DNA of 64,000 nt. It comes from Ketobacter sp. MCCC 1A13808 (GTDB lineage Bacteria; Pseudomonadota; Gammaproteobacteria; Pseudomonadales; Ketobacteraceae). The notes below the pieces were generated by a model, which saw nothing but the letters and a program-made list of their open reading frames with translations, was not told the origin of the DNA and ran no database searches. Location of the stretch: contig NZ_VRKW01000001.1 of NCBI RefSeq assembly GCF_009746715.1, forward strand, positions 124,001 through 188,000. The letters run 5' to 3'. Shown piece after piece: positions 9,250-17,606 of the stretch (the stretch's first letter is position 1; the number at the start of each line of letters is the position of its first letter). The position numbers and the translations under genes are program-made.

Positions 9250-10191
9250 ATGACTAACAAACTAAAGCAATTGAGATCAATGACCACCGTGGTAGCAGAC
9301 ACCGGTGATGTAGACGCTATACGTCGTTACACGCCCATCGATGCCACCACCAACCCATCCTTGCTTTTAAAGGCAGCGGAACTCGAAGAATACCAGCCAT
9401 TGATTGATCGCAGTATTCGTCAAAGCTCAACCGGGGAAGTAGATGAAATCTGCGAACGCCTCGCAGTTAACATCGGCAATGAGATCCTGAACGTCGTTCC
9501 GGGCAGGATTTCCACCGAGGTCGATGCCAGGCTGTCTTTCGATACTGCAGCCACCATTAACAAAGCGCGACGCATTGTCTCGCTGTATCGCGACCTGGGC
9601 ATAGAAAAAGACCGGATACTAATAAAAATCGCGTCAACCTGGGAAGGCATTAAGGCCGCTGAGCAGCTCGAACAGGAAGGCATAAACTGCAACCTCACCT
9701 TACTGTTCAGTTTCTGCCAAGCTGTAGCCTGTGCGGAAGCCGGCATTACCCTGATCTCCCCTTTTGTCGGCCGTATTCTGGATTGGTATAAATCCAGTAC
9801 CGGCACGACTGAGTACGCGCCCTTCGACGATCCTGGCGTACAATCCGTTACCCGCATCTACCGGTATTACAAGCAATACGGCTACGCCACCATCGTGATG
9901 GGGGCGAGCTTCCGTAACACCGGAGAAATTGAAGCGCTGGCAGGATGTGATCGCCTGACTATCAGCCCTCAACTCATGGGTGAGCTGGAACAGGATTCGG
10001 CAATTCTGACACGAAGCCTGAGCCCCGACATGACCTCTTCGGACCCGCGACACAAACGCCTGGATGAACAAAGCTTCCGATGGCAGTTGAATGAGGATGC
10101 TATGGCTACCGAAAAGCTGGCGGAAGGGATCCGTAACTTCGCCAAGGATCAGGCTAAGCTGGAAACATTACTAAAACAGAGAATTAATTGA
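9250..10191 (+). CDS. tal: transaldolase
   Basis: Enzyme of the non-oxidative pentose phosphate pathway that moves a dihydroxyacetone unit from sedoheptulose-7-phosphate to glyceraldehyde-3-phosphate. The 313 residues match the TalB class: [27 protein letters not shown] near the N-terminus, the Schiff-base lysine at about residue 126 in [25 protein letters not shown], and [10 protein letters not shown]. The start at 9250 ([11 protein letters not shown]) is preceded by AAGG. Its end overlaps the end of the convergent STAS gene by eight bases, leaving no room for a terminator between the two. Confidence 0.96.
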   Translation: MTNKLKQLRSMTTVVADTGDVDAIRRYTPIDATTNPSLLLKAAELEEYQPLIDRSIRQSSTGEVDEICERLAVNIGNEILNVVPGRISTEVDARLSFDTAATINKARRIVSLYRDLGIEKDRILIKIASTWEGIKAAEQLEQEGINCNLTLLFSFCQAVACAEAGITLISPFVGRILDWYKSSTGTTEYAPFDDPGVQSVTRIYRYYKQYGYATIVMGASFRNTGEIEALAGCDRLTISPQLMGELEQDSAILTRSLSPDMTSSDPRHKRLDEQSFRWQLNEDAMATEKLAEGIRNFAKDQAKLETLLKQRIN

Positions 10192-10744
10192 TCCGGTGTA
10201 ATTTGGTGGTGGAATCTTGATGTCTTGAGGCTTCGGATGTGACCGGTTCCGCTGCCCTGCTTTCCAGTGCGGCAACCACATCCTTAAAGGTTTCCCGGTT
10301 GTTGTCGTTCATGTCCATTAACACCCGGTGCGCTTCCAAAACCTTATCGAATGCGCTGTTTTCGTCGCACGGCACTTTGGGTATTTCTGTTAATTCCGGG
10401 CTGCGCACCGGCCTTTCGTACACAATATTAAAAACCTTCTCAAACCCCATTGTATCCAGGATCCGCGTAACATCATCTTGGGTACTGATAATAAGCGGTT
10501 TTTGCTGGAATTGCTTACGGGTCCGGACAGCAATCTTAGCCAATAAGCCCAGCGCTGTGCTATCAATCACCGATGTTTCACTAAGATCGATCAACACCGA
10601 TGACAGGCGTCGATCGGTAAACATTCGCTCAATGAACGCGTCCAATGTAGAGCAGATTGGCACACGTATTTCGCCTATGAGTTTCACCACATAAGTGCCC
10701 TGATGGACCGCGTACATTGCTTTTCCGAAATTGGATTCAGCCAT
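10184..10744 (-). CDS. STAS-domain anti-sigma factor antagonist (HsbA-like)
   Basis: 186 residues. The first 100 form a STAS domain: a beta strand [20 protein letters not shown], then [22 protein letters not shown]. The Ser in DSTALG sits where the regulated phosphoserine of anti-anti-sigma factors lies. The remaining 80 residues are an extension ending in a charged tail. It follows, after 51 bp, a gene for a receiver-PP2C phosphatase. This arrangement matches Pseudomonas HsbR-HsbA, where the phosphatase controls phosphorylation of the STAS protein, which then partners an anti-sigma factor or a diguanylate cyclase in the switch between swimming and biofilm life. That role here is inferred from synteny; I did not see an HptB gene in the window. 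Confidence 0.82.
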   Translation of the reverse strand: MAESNFGKAMYAVHQGTYVVKLIGEIRVPICSTLDAFIERMFTDRRLSSVLIDLSETSVIDSTALGLLAKIAVRTRKQFQQKPLIISTQDDVTRILDTMGFEKVFNIVYERPVRSPELTEIPKVPCDENSAFDKVLEAHRVLMDMNDNNRETFKDVVAALESRAAEPVTSEASRHQDSTTKLHRIN

Positions 10745-10795
10745 AGAATTACTACTACCTGCCCCTATTACTGATTCTTGACACGGGCCATGAAC

Positions 10796-12001
10796 TCAAG
10801 CGGATTCCGCTCCGGAACAAGATACCGTCATCAACGCTATGTCATCCGGTACCACCTCTTTGGTGTGTAGCCCGAGATGATCTGCAAGCTCACCTACATT
10901 ATGGATGCCCTTGCTTATGATTTCCATAAGGTACTGTTCTTTTTCAGCGACCGAGTTCTGCGGCATAACCTCCAGAATACCATCAGAAAGAATCACCAAG
11001 TGAAACTCCTTTCCGATATTAACCTGTTGATTTTCATAATTAACCTCATCAAAAATGCCGACTGGCAAACCCTTCCCGTGCAAAGCAATTGATTTACCTT
11101 CTGTTACCAAAATTGGGGGAGGAAAATGTGCAGCGCAACTATAAATAAGTTTACCCGAGTTGCAATCGATATAACCACAAAATACAGCGAGATGCTTACC
11201 TAAACCTAAAGGTAATAAGTCCTGATTGGCCTTTTTAAGAATCTGGGCTGGTAACAGACCGTCGCGCTCAGAATTACGGTGCTGTTGCTTGACCCGGTTC
11301 GCCATGGTTTTCAGCAATATCGTGACAAAAGCAGAAGAAGCGCCATGACCCGAAACATCCGCCAGATAAAAGCCGATGCGACCGGGCCCCAGGCTAAAAT
11401 AATCGATGAAGTCGCCGCTTAGATACAGTGACGGTATAATCTCATACTCAATTTGAATGTTGCCGTATTTCTTGCTGGTCGGGGGCAACATCTTAAGCTG
11501 CACCGCTCGAGCAGCCTCTTGATCTTCCTTAAGCAAACGTAAACTGTTTTTCAGCTCTCGATTGGTTTCTTCCAACTGTTCCCGGTAACGTTTATTCTGC
11601 AAAATCAACTCATATTCTTCGAGCGCGCGTTTGACTGCGTGAAGCAAAACTTCGGGATCGGAAACAGGATCAACCAGAAAGTCGGTAGCACCCAATCGCA
11701 ATGCTTTTACCACTTCCTCCATTCCGCCTGCACCGGAAATCATAATCACCTGAGTATCAGTATCCCCGGCTTTGATATCCCGCAGTAATTCCAGCCCATC
11801 TACATCCGGCGCTGATGCACCACAGATGACCACTTCAGGCTGCTTTTGTTGCCAGTACGACCGCCCTTCTTCTACGTCTCCGGTAACATGAACGTCATAG
11901 CCATGATCACGTAAGCACCCTGCCACATGAGACTGTAGCACTTCGCACTGATCAATAAGCAAAATGGAATGATCGGATTTGTCGGTGTCCGTGGACTTCA
12001 T
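10796..12001 (-). CDS. receiver-like plus SpoIIE/PP2C phosphatase (HsbR-like)
   Basis: From the ATG at 12001 it has 401 residues; the upstream extension to 12049 would need a TTG. Residues 11-130 form a receiver fold (SILLIDQCEVLQ, VIMISGAGGMEEVV, LRLGATDFLVDP). A coiled coil follows (ELILQNKRYREQLEETNREL), then a PP2C-type SpoIIE domain with metal-binding YLADVSGHGASSAF and ILSDGILEVM. The phosphatase should act on the downstream STAS protein. The receiver is unusual: the phospho-acceptor Asp is replaced by Gly (VVICGASAPDVDG), the second residue of the acidic pair is Gln, and the conserved Lys is Asp. It is therefore probably a pseudo-receiver, unable to take phosphate. Confidence 0.87.
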   Translation of the reverse strand: MKSTDTDKSDHSILLIDQCEVLQSHVAGCLRDHGYDVHVTGDVEEGRSYWQQKQPEVVICGASAPDVDGLELLRDIKAGDTDTQVIMISGAGGMEEVVKALRLGATDFLVDPVSDPEVLLHAVKRALEEYELILQNKRYREQLEETNRELKNSLRLLKEDQEAARAVQLKMLPPTSKKYGNIQIEYEIIPSLYLSGDFIDYFSLGPGRIGFYLADVSGHGASSAFVTILLKTMANRVKQQHRNSERDGLLPAQILKKANQDLLPLGLGKHLAVFCGYIDCNSGKLIYSCAAHFPPPILVTEGKSIALHGKGLPVGIFDEVNYENQQVNIGKEFHLVILSDGILEVMPQNSVAEKEQYLMEIISKGIHNVGELADHLGLHTKEVVPDDIALMTVSCSGAESA

Positions 12002-12242
12002 ATAGGAAATAATCAACCCTGATAAAACCCTGCCCAAACAAAGTGGCAAGATTAAAAATTACTCTCAATGAGTGGGTTTTGCAACCGACTCCAGGCACTA
12101 ATACCTTTTTACCACAGCTAAATCATTTTGCAGCCTAAAACCATAGCGATATTCAATTGCTCTGATATACTGATTTTGACTTGCGCGATCTTAGTGCCAT
12201 CGAACTTCAGAATAATAAATCCGAATTAGCGAGAGAGGACAC

Positions 12243-12554
12243 ATGGCTTTGTCAGAAAGATCCTACGAAGAAAAACGCGGTTTTATCCGTATGAAGGTAG
12301 ACACGATGGTCACCTTCACAAAGCTAAATGGCAAAGAGCGATACGAAGGTCGCTGCAGAAATCTGAGTGGTGCCGGCATGCTACTTGAGACTGAGAAAAA
12401 GCTGATGATGGGCGACAGGCTTAAGGTAACCATTCCTTCGGAAGGTCCCGATTTCACGCCACTGGATGCCGTGGTTGAAGTTGTACGCGTGACACCGTTA
12501 CCGAATTTGCATTTCTTCCGGTTGGGCGTCGTCATCAAGCAGATTTGCGATTAA
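12243..12554 (+). CDS. PilZ domain protein
   Basis: A single-domain PilZ protein of 103 residues, the fold that binds cyclic di-GMP. The N-terminal arginine motif is KRGFIRMKV, and the second motif is NLSGAGMLLE, matching (D/N)xSxxG. AGAGAGG lies upstream of the ATG at 12243. The gene is divergent from the HsbR-like gene and is closed by a strong hairpin at 12563-12597. It could be a c-di-GMP effector linked to the neighbouring HsbR/HsbA system, which acts on c-di-GMP output in Pseudomonas. That link is inference. Confidence 0.9.
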   Translation: MALSERSYEEKRGFIRMKVDTMVTFTKLNGKERYEGRCRNLSGAGMLLETEKKLMMGDRLKVTIPSEGPDFTPLDAVVEVVRVTPLPNLHFFRLGVVIKQICD

Positions 12555-12562
12555 CCCGTTTG

Positions 12563-12597
12563 AAAAGAGCGAAGCATGCTGAATGCTTCGCTCTTTT
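12563..12597. terminator. bidirectional hairpin terminator
   Basis: A perfect 15-bp stem (AAAAGAGCGAAGCAT / ATGCTTCGCTCTTTT) with a GCTGA loop. T runs on either strand let it stop both the PilZ transcript (plus) and the convergent gene at 12614-14182 (minus). Confidence 0.9.
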
Positions 12598-12613
12598 CTT
12601 CGTACCGCAAAGG

Positions 12614-14182
12614 CTATTCGACGGCCCTAAGCGCCACCTGTTTTTCAGGGGCGATCTTCGTGACAATGCTTTCGAATGCTTTCAAATCTTCTGCAAATGC
12701 GGCTTGTGCGTCGAACACGAATTGTCTTACTTCTTCAGACACTTTAGGATCCGGCAACACCCGGTCATTAACGATGCCCATGCCGATTCGCATAAAAAAG
12801 TTATCCAGGCCTTCAAATGCCGACTTCAAAATCAGCTGGGATGACTGGCCCGGCGGCGATTGTTGAAACTGAACCCCCAGCAAAAAACCTTTACCCTCGT
12901 TCCCGTGACAAACCACACCGATGAACTCCTGAATAATTTCGGCAAGGCTTTTCGGCATAACCACATCAATCATCGCTGTCGGCATGAAACCCAGCGCTTT
13001 GCCCTGAACCCGGATATCCGGCACATCAGAAAGCTGCCCCACTAACTTAAAGCCATCTTTCTTCGAAAGAAATTGCACTTTCGCCCTGGCATTGTCGATA
13101 TGGGTGACGACACCCAGGATAGACATCGTACTGTTCATATGAGCAGTCAAGTTCCAGGGTTTGTCATCAGCAATGGGATTTGCATCCAGCATCACCTCAC
13201 CGCCTTTGACCGGAACAATCTTACCGTCTGCCACAAAAGCCTGAAAATTACCGCGCAACTTCTTACTGTCTAATTCAGCCGTCAACAGCTCCCCTCTTTC
13301 GTCGGTGAGACGAAAAGTTCCATTGAACAAGCGATCCATGCTCAACAGGTGCTTACCTATATGGGGATAGCTTTTCTTCATCTTCTCGGGATCTATCACA
13401 AATGAGGCTTTTAACTGACGATAGGGTTTATCGAGGTTGTGATAGACAACATCTTCTATTCTGCCGACTTTGGATAGTAGTTCCCACATTGCCGGAAAGG
13501 ATGCCCATAGCGGAGCAATGATATCCACATCCTCAACGCCCAGATCAGGATTCATGGACAGCGCTTTATCACGATACTGCTGCGCCACAAATTGCTGGCC
13601 CTCACTCTGAAATTCAGGAGCGCCATTTACCATCACCTTTAAAGCTTCAACTGTAGCCATCTGCATCGCCGGCCACTGAATTTCACCTACACCCAGTTGC
13701 ATTTCGTTTTGTAGGAGGTAATGATCACCCAAACTGCCCTTTATTTTTTTTGCCTGAACCCGGACCGACATGTCTCCCAGATTTGCTGTCTCACCCGTGG
13801 GATTGAGTCCGATGGCAGCAGCATCCGGGCCGACTTGGTACTGATTGCCTTTTCTGGCACCGTACACACGCAACTGGCGCCACTCCCCATCCGCCTCCGG
13901 TAACTGCTTATAAAAATCACCGAGGTTAAAGCTTTCCAGATTGCCCCACATGTCATCGATGAACGTTTGTGTCTGCGGATGGAATTCCAGACCGTTAAAG
14001 ACTGTGTTCTGAAAGTCAGCCAGCTCCTTCATGCGTACCAATGCAAGCGCGCGGTCGCCGTTCCCGGCCAGCTCTACCTGAGCTTTCCAGCCACGATCAA
14101 CCACTTCGGGCGGCGCTGCCCACGCGACCGTCACCACGAGTCCGATGATTGCGAAGGAGAATAGCTTGATGGCTAAATTCAT
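12614..14182 (-). CDS. exported or membrane-anchored protein of unknown function
   Basis: From the ATG at 14182 (preceded by AAGGGAATCTCT) the product has 522 residues. It starts with a hydrophobic export signal (IKLFSFAIIGLVVTVAWAA) that may be cleaved after AWA. The rest is a large soluble domain with no motif I know: WKAQVELAGNGD, WRQLRVYGARKGNQYQVGP, YHNLDKPYRQLKASFVIDPEKMK, TAHMNSTMSILGVVTHID. The long runs of alternating beta-strand character recall periplasmic DUF945-like proteins, but I cannot confirm that. It sits downstream of mlaA on the same strand, separated by about 150 bp, so a link with envelope lipid handling is possible but unproven. Confidence 0.65.
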   Translation of the reverse strand: MNLAIKLFSFAIIGLVVTVAWAAPPEVVDRGWKAQVELAGNGDRALALVRMKELADFQNTVFNGLEFHPQTQTFIDDMWGNLESFNLGDFYKQLPEADGEWRQLRVYGARKGNQYQVGPDAAAIGLNPTGETANLGDMSVRVQAKKIKGSLGDHYLLQNEMQLGVGEIQWPAMQMATVEALKVMVNGAPEFQSEGQQFVAQQYRDKALSMNPDLGVEDVDIIAPLWASFPAMWELLSKVGRIEDVVYHNLDKPYRQLKASFVIDPEKMKKSYPHIGKHLLSMDRLFNGTFRLTDERGELLTAELDSKKLRGNFQAFVADGKIVPVKGGEVMLDANPIADDKPWNLTAHMNSTMSILGVVTHIDNARAKVQFLSKKDGFKLVGQLSDVPDIRVQGKALGFMPTAMIDVVMPKSLAEIIQEFIGVVCHGNEGKGFLLGVQFQQSPPGQSSQLILKSAFEGLDNFFMRIGMGIVNDRVLPDPKVSEEVRQFVFDAQAAFAEDLKAFESIVTKIAPEKQVALRAVE

Positions 14183-14330
14183 AGAGATTCCCTTACTGTA
14201 TTTATTATTGTGGGGAAGAAAAAGTGTACCGAAACCCTTCACAGGACAGAAGTAATCGCATCACCCAAGACGATTGCCCGGATGCAGCAGATAATGAGCA
14301 AACGCACCTCGCCAGGATAAGGGTTACCGG

Positions 14331-15095
14331 TCAGAACGTCTCATCCTCATTGCTATCTGCAGGGTCGTCTTCAAAATCATCAAACAGGAGATCGTCTTCC
14401 AGGAAATCGTCGGCTAAAGCCCCGTCGCTCACCAGAAAATCCCGACGCTGCAAGTACGCATCGCGGAAAAAAGTATACCGATCGCCCGCTACCAGCTTTT
14501 CTATATCGAGCAAACTTGCGCGTAAGTCCAATACATCCAGCGCAGTAATACTATATCCGGTAAGATCGTGATGGACAGCGCGATACGGCGACACATAATA
14601 ATCCGGAACCATGCCGGACGTATCACGCACTGTATTAGGGCCGAATAACGGTAACACCAGATAAGGTCCGGACGGAACTCCCCAATACCCCAGCGTTTGG
14701 CCAAAGTCTTCATCATGCTTTTCCAGGCCGATACGCGAGCCAATATCGATGAACCCGAACAACCCCACCGTGGAATTCACCAAGAAACGGGTAGTATCCA
14801 GCCCTGCCTGTTTCAACTTAAGCTGCAATACACTGTTCGCTATGGTTTTTATTTCGCCCAGATTACTGAAAAAATTGGAGACCCCGTTTTGAAGCGGGTT
14901 AGGCATAATACGATCGTAGCCAGTGGCAGCCGGACGAAGGACATAAAAATCGAGGGTGTCATTGAAGGTAAAAACGGCCCGGTTATAGCCTTCCCACGGA
15001 TCGCGGTCTTCCAGGCTCGCCGCCCAGACAGAACCACCGGCCACACTACAGAAGAACCACCCCAGAACCAATAAGCCTTTGTTTATTAAGCTCAT
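14331..15095 (-). CDS. mlaA: MlaA/VacJ family phospholipid-trafficking protein
   Basis: Outer-membrane component of the Mla pathway, which removes misplaced phospholipids from the outer leaflet and passes them to the periplasmic carrier MlaC. The family pattern is clear: DPWEGYNRAVFTFNDTLDFYVLRPAA, GVSNFFSNLGEI, TTRFLVNSTVGLFGFIDIGS, DFGQTLGYWGVPSGPYLVLPLFGP and RDTSGMVPD. From the ATG at 15095 it has 254 residues. Two oddities: the signal peptide ends VWAASLED and the only Cys (GWFFCS) is not in a lipobox, so it looks like a signal peptidase I substrate rather than a lipoprotein. The last 27 residues are also strongly acidic (DDFLEDDLLFDDFEDD). No mlaBCDEF genes are nearby. A second ATG at 15116 is possible. 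Confidence 0.92.
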   Translation of the reverse strand: MSLINKGLLVLGWFFCSVAGGSVWAASLEDRDPWEGYNRAVFTFNDTLDFYVLRPAATGYDRIMPNPLQNGVSNFFSNLGEIKTIANSVLQLKLKQAGLDTTRFLVNSTVGLFGFIDIGSRIGLEKHDEDFGQTLGYWGVPSGPYLVLPLFGPNTVRDTSGMVPDYYVSPYRAVHHDLTGYSITALDVLDLRASLLDIEKLVAGDRYTFFRDAYLQRRDFLVSDGALADDFLEDDLLFDDFEDDPADSNEDETF

Positions 15096-15166
15096 TCTAT
15101 AAACCCAACCTGACATGACAATTACGGATTCTAACCATTACTTATGTGAAGTGCAAAATCAAGATC

Positions 15167-15820
15167 TTAATCATCAGACCCCGCGCGAAACCGGTTACCA
15201 ATCCAGTAGTCCAGGCTCACGAAGCGCCCCGCGCCGGTGAAAAACAAGCTCATCAGCATTATGAAGTAGGTAACCGAAAACTCGATACCATTATTCAAAA
15301 CAACAAATGCCCCCTTTTCAGTCAACCAGTCATAATTACCATGCTCCCCGAGAATACCGCGAGCCGCTTCCAGCCTGTTAGACACTTCCATGCTGTTTTG
15401 CAGACTTTGCTCCGCGCCGGGAAAGCCGATCACCGCAAACACATTCGCAATACTGGAATCCGCATCGGAAGGTGCAATCGCAAACCAGCCATTATCCCAA
15501 TGGGCAGACACAGCCGCCACCAGCATGGTAATCATTAACGGGATTACCGCCCACCGCACGGCAACTCCCGCCAGTAGCGCAAGCCCCCCGAGCAGCTCTG
15601 CAGACGTTGCCAGAAATGCCATTAGTTCGGGCATCGGTAATTCCAGCGAATAACGGAACCAATCGACGATATCACTAAAATGGTTCAGCTTATGCCATCC
15701 GACAGCGATAAAAATAGGAGCCAAATACAATCTGAAAGCCAGGGGCGCCAGAAAATCGAATACGTTGAAATGCTGCAAGCCGTCCTGCGCTTTATTAATC
15801 CAATTTACTGCCCGCGACAT
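15167..15820 (-). CDS. DoxX family membrane protein of the bufferin operon
   Basis: 217 residues with four predicted transmembrane helices. The first (LAFRLYLAPIFIAVGWHKL) carries the DoxX-type pattern of a helix ending in a HK/W cluster; later ones are GGLALLAGVAVRWAVIPLMI and FIMLMSLFFTGAGRFVSL. AGGAAAAG precedes the ATG. It follows bufC by about 100 bp on the same strand. DoxX genes are frequent last members of operons encoding DUF2282/DUF692/DUF2063 proteins, so a role in redox or membrane steps of copper defence is likely, although its exact job is not known. Confidence 0.85.
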   Translation of the reverse strand: MSRAVNWINKAQDGLQHFNVFDFLAPLAFRLYLAPIFIAVGWHKLNHFSDIVDWFRYSLELPMPELMAFLATSAELLGGLALLAGVAVRWAVIPLMITMLVAAVSAHWDNGWFAIAPSDADSSIANVFAVIGFPGAEQSLQNSMEVSNRLEAARGILGEHGNYDWLTEKGAFVVLNNGIEFSVTYFIMLMSLFFTGAGRFVSLDYWIGNRFRAGSDD

Positions 15821-15919
15821 AACTTTTCCTATGCTGATTTACTTTTGAAGATAACGTTCGTGGCAATCTGAATACGCTATCTGGATGCGTTATCCGGCTT
15901 TATTTTTTGACGATATTGA

Positions 15920-16699
15920 CTATCCGGTTACGGTCATCAACTCAGTACCCAACACAATTCCGCTTTGATACAGCTGACCAAGCGCCTCGCGCCCGCCATC
16001 CAAAACCAGCTGCTCATCCGGGTGTTGCATTTCTTCAATGATCTGCCGGACAGCCTGCTCGCCGGTAAACGTTTTCTGCTCCTCAAGCACCATCAACAGA
16101 CGCGCAGTGACGCCGTTGACTTCCATGAAGCGTACTTCGCATTGCTGGTCGCGATACACTATTAAAAACGTGCCTGGGGGCACAGGCTCGAGTGGTACAT
16201 ATTGCGGACCGATGCGATGAACCGGAAACTGATAATGCAGGACATGGGCTAACGGCGAAACAAACGGGCGAGCGTGCATCAGGTTACCACCTGGATTAAA
16301 GCCGGTACTGGGGAATTCTGTAACATCCACATCAACCGCGAGTTCAATCCACTCATAATGTGCCAGCTCAAACATAAACGGCAAATCGTCAGCGGCTGGT
16401 GCTCTTTGCTCTTGCAAATACGTCAAAAATTCCTGGCTGATTTCAAGAAAATACGGGGACTGGCAATAATATCCGGATATGAAGCCTCGCACCAAACAGT
16501 GCCACTTTTCATCATTGGTTAGGCTACGTAGTACCGGAAATGCACCGCTGATAAAGCTTTCAATATTGTTATAGACCAACTCCCGGTAGACCTTCATGCG
16601 GCGATCCTCGACATCCGTAGGCGCTGGCGTACGTTCAGGATCACGAAGGTGAGCTGCAAATTTTGTTTGCAGGTTAAACAATGAGTCTGGTCTGGTCAT
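15920..16699 (-). CDS. bufC: BufC-type partner of the MNIO enzyme (DUF2063)
   Basis: 259 residues of the DUF2063 family, the usual partner of DUF692 MNIO enzymes, thought to bring precursor and enzyme together. The helical N-terminal domain shows the family pattern: LFNLQTKFAAHLRDPER, RRMKVYRELVYNNIESFISGAFPVLRSL, WHCLVRGFISGYYCQSPYFLEISQEFLTYLQEQ and LAHYEWIELAVDVD. The C-terminal part (VHRIGPQYVPLEPVPPGTFLIVYRD) looks like a winged-helix or RRE-like recognition domain. It starts 19 bp after the bufB stop. No signal peptide is present, so it acts in the cytoplasm. Name by family and synteny. Confidence 0.92.
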   Translation of the reverse strand: MTRPDSLFNLQTKFAAHLRDPERTPAPTDVEDRRMKVYRELVYNNIESFISGAFPVLRSLTNDEKWHCLVRGFISGYYCQSPYFLEISQEFLTYLQEQRAPAADDLPFMFELAHYEWIELAVDVDVTEFPSTGFNPGGNLMHARPFVSPLAHVLHYQFPVHRIGPQYVPLEPVPPGTFLIVYRDQQCEVRFMEVNGVTARLLMVLEEQKTFTGEQAVRQIIEEMQHPDEQLVLDGGREALGQLYQSGIVLGTELMTVTG

Positions 16700-16718
16700 G
16701 GTAATACTATTTCGTTGA

Positions 16719-17603
16719 TTAAGTAGTGCGTACTGGTACGCGTTGTTCCCTAGGAATAGCTTGTGGATTATCGGCTTGGTGCTGTGATTGAATACTGCGT
16801 ATTCGCTCTACTTCCCTGACCAGCACGTCCATTGCAGGAATGTTAAAATCCCTTTCCAGCAGCGTCGGCTTCACACCAAAAATTTGATACGCCTTTTCCA
16901 GAAGATTCCAGACCGGATCAATAACATCCGCCCCGTGCGTATCCACAATCAGATCGTCAGCTTCATTGTAATGTCCGGCCACATGCATATAAACAATGTG
17001 TTCACCCGGCATTTGATGAAGAAAAGATTCTGCGTCGTAACCGTGATTGATGCTGTTTACATAAATATTATTCACGTCCAACAATAAACCACAGCCGGAA
17101 CGACTTATCACCGATTTCAAAAACTCGAACTCCTGCATCTCCTGCCCTGGAGCCGCATAATAGGATACGTTTTCGATAACCAGTGGCCGTTTCAGAATAT
17201 CCTGAACCTGATGAATTCGCGACACCACATGAGTCACCGCTTGCTCAGTAAACGGTATTGGCATCAAGTCGTAAAGGTGCCCTTGATCGCTGCAATAACT
17301 GAGGTGCTCACTGTATGTATCGATATTATAACGATCCAGAAACGTCTTGATATTAGAAACCAGATTAGTATCGATTGGTGACGGACCACCCAGCGACAAT
17401 GACAGTCCGTGGGTAACAAAGGGAACTGCTTCGGCTATCAAACCAAATTGCTTTCCAAAGCGCCCGCCAACATCTATCCAGTTTTCCGGTGCCACTTCCA
17501 TGAAATCCACAGCAGCGAGAGTTTCGTCGTTCAATGCATTGAGCATTGAACGACGCAGCCCTAACCCTGCACCTTGAACGGATGGTGGGGTTACAGTTGA
17601 CAT
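16719..17603 (-). CDS. bufB: BufB-type MNIO enzyme (DUF692), RiPP-modifying multinuclear iron oxidase
   Basis: 294 residues with a TIM-barrel MNIO fold. Likely iron ligands are visible: His65 (VTHGLSLS), His100 (YSEHLSY), Glu144 (VIENVSYY), Asp176 (LLLDVNN), His187 (INHGYD), His207 and His211 (MHVAGH), Asp221 and His223 (VDTHG) and Glu250 (LLERD). MNIO enzymes use two or three iron ions and oxygen to oxidise cysteine side chains in peptide substrates. In bufferin systems they convert Cys of EGKCG motifs to thiooxazole groups, giving copper-binding products. The start codon is three bases after the stop of the precursor gene bufA, so the two are translationally linked. The protein has no signal, so modification takes place before export. 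Confidence 0.95.
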   Translation of the reverse strand: MSTVTPPSVQGAGLGLRRSMLNALNDETLAAVDFMEVAPENWIDVGGRFGKQFGLIAEAVPFVTHGLSLSLGGPSPIDTNLVSNIKTFLDRYNIDTYSEHLSYCSDQGHLYDLMPIPFTEQAVTHVVSRIHQVQDILKRPLVIENVSYYAAPGQEMQEFEFLKSVISRSGCGLLLDVNNIYVNSINHGYDAESFLHQMPGEHIVYMHVAGHYNEADDLIVDTHGADVIDPVWNLLEKAYQIFGVKPTLLERDFNIPAMDVLVREVERIRSIQSQHQADNPQAIPREQRVPVRTT

Positions 17604-17606
17604 ACC

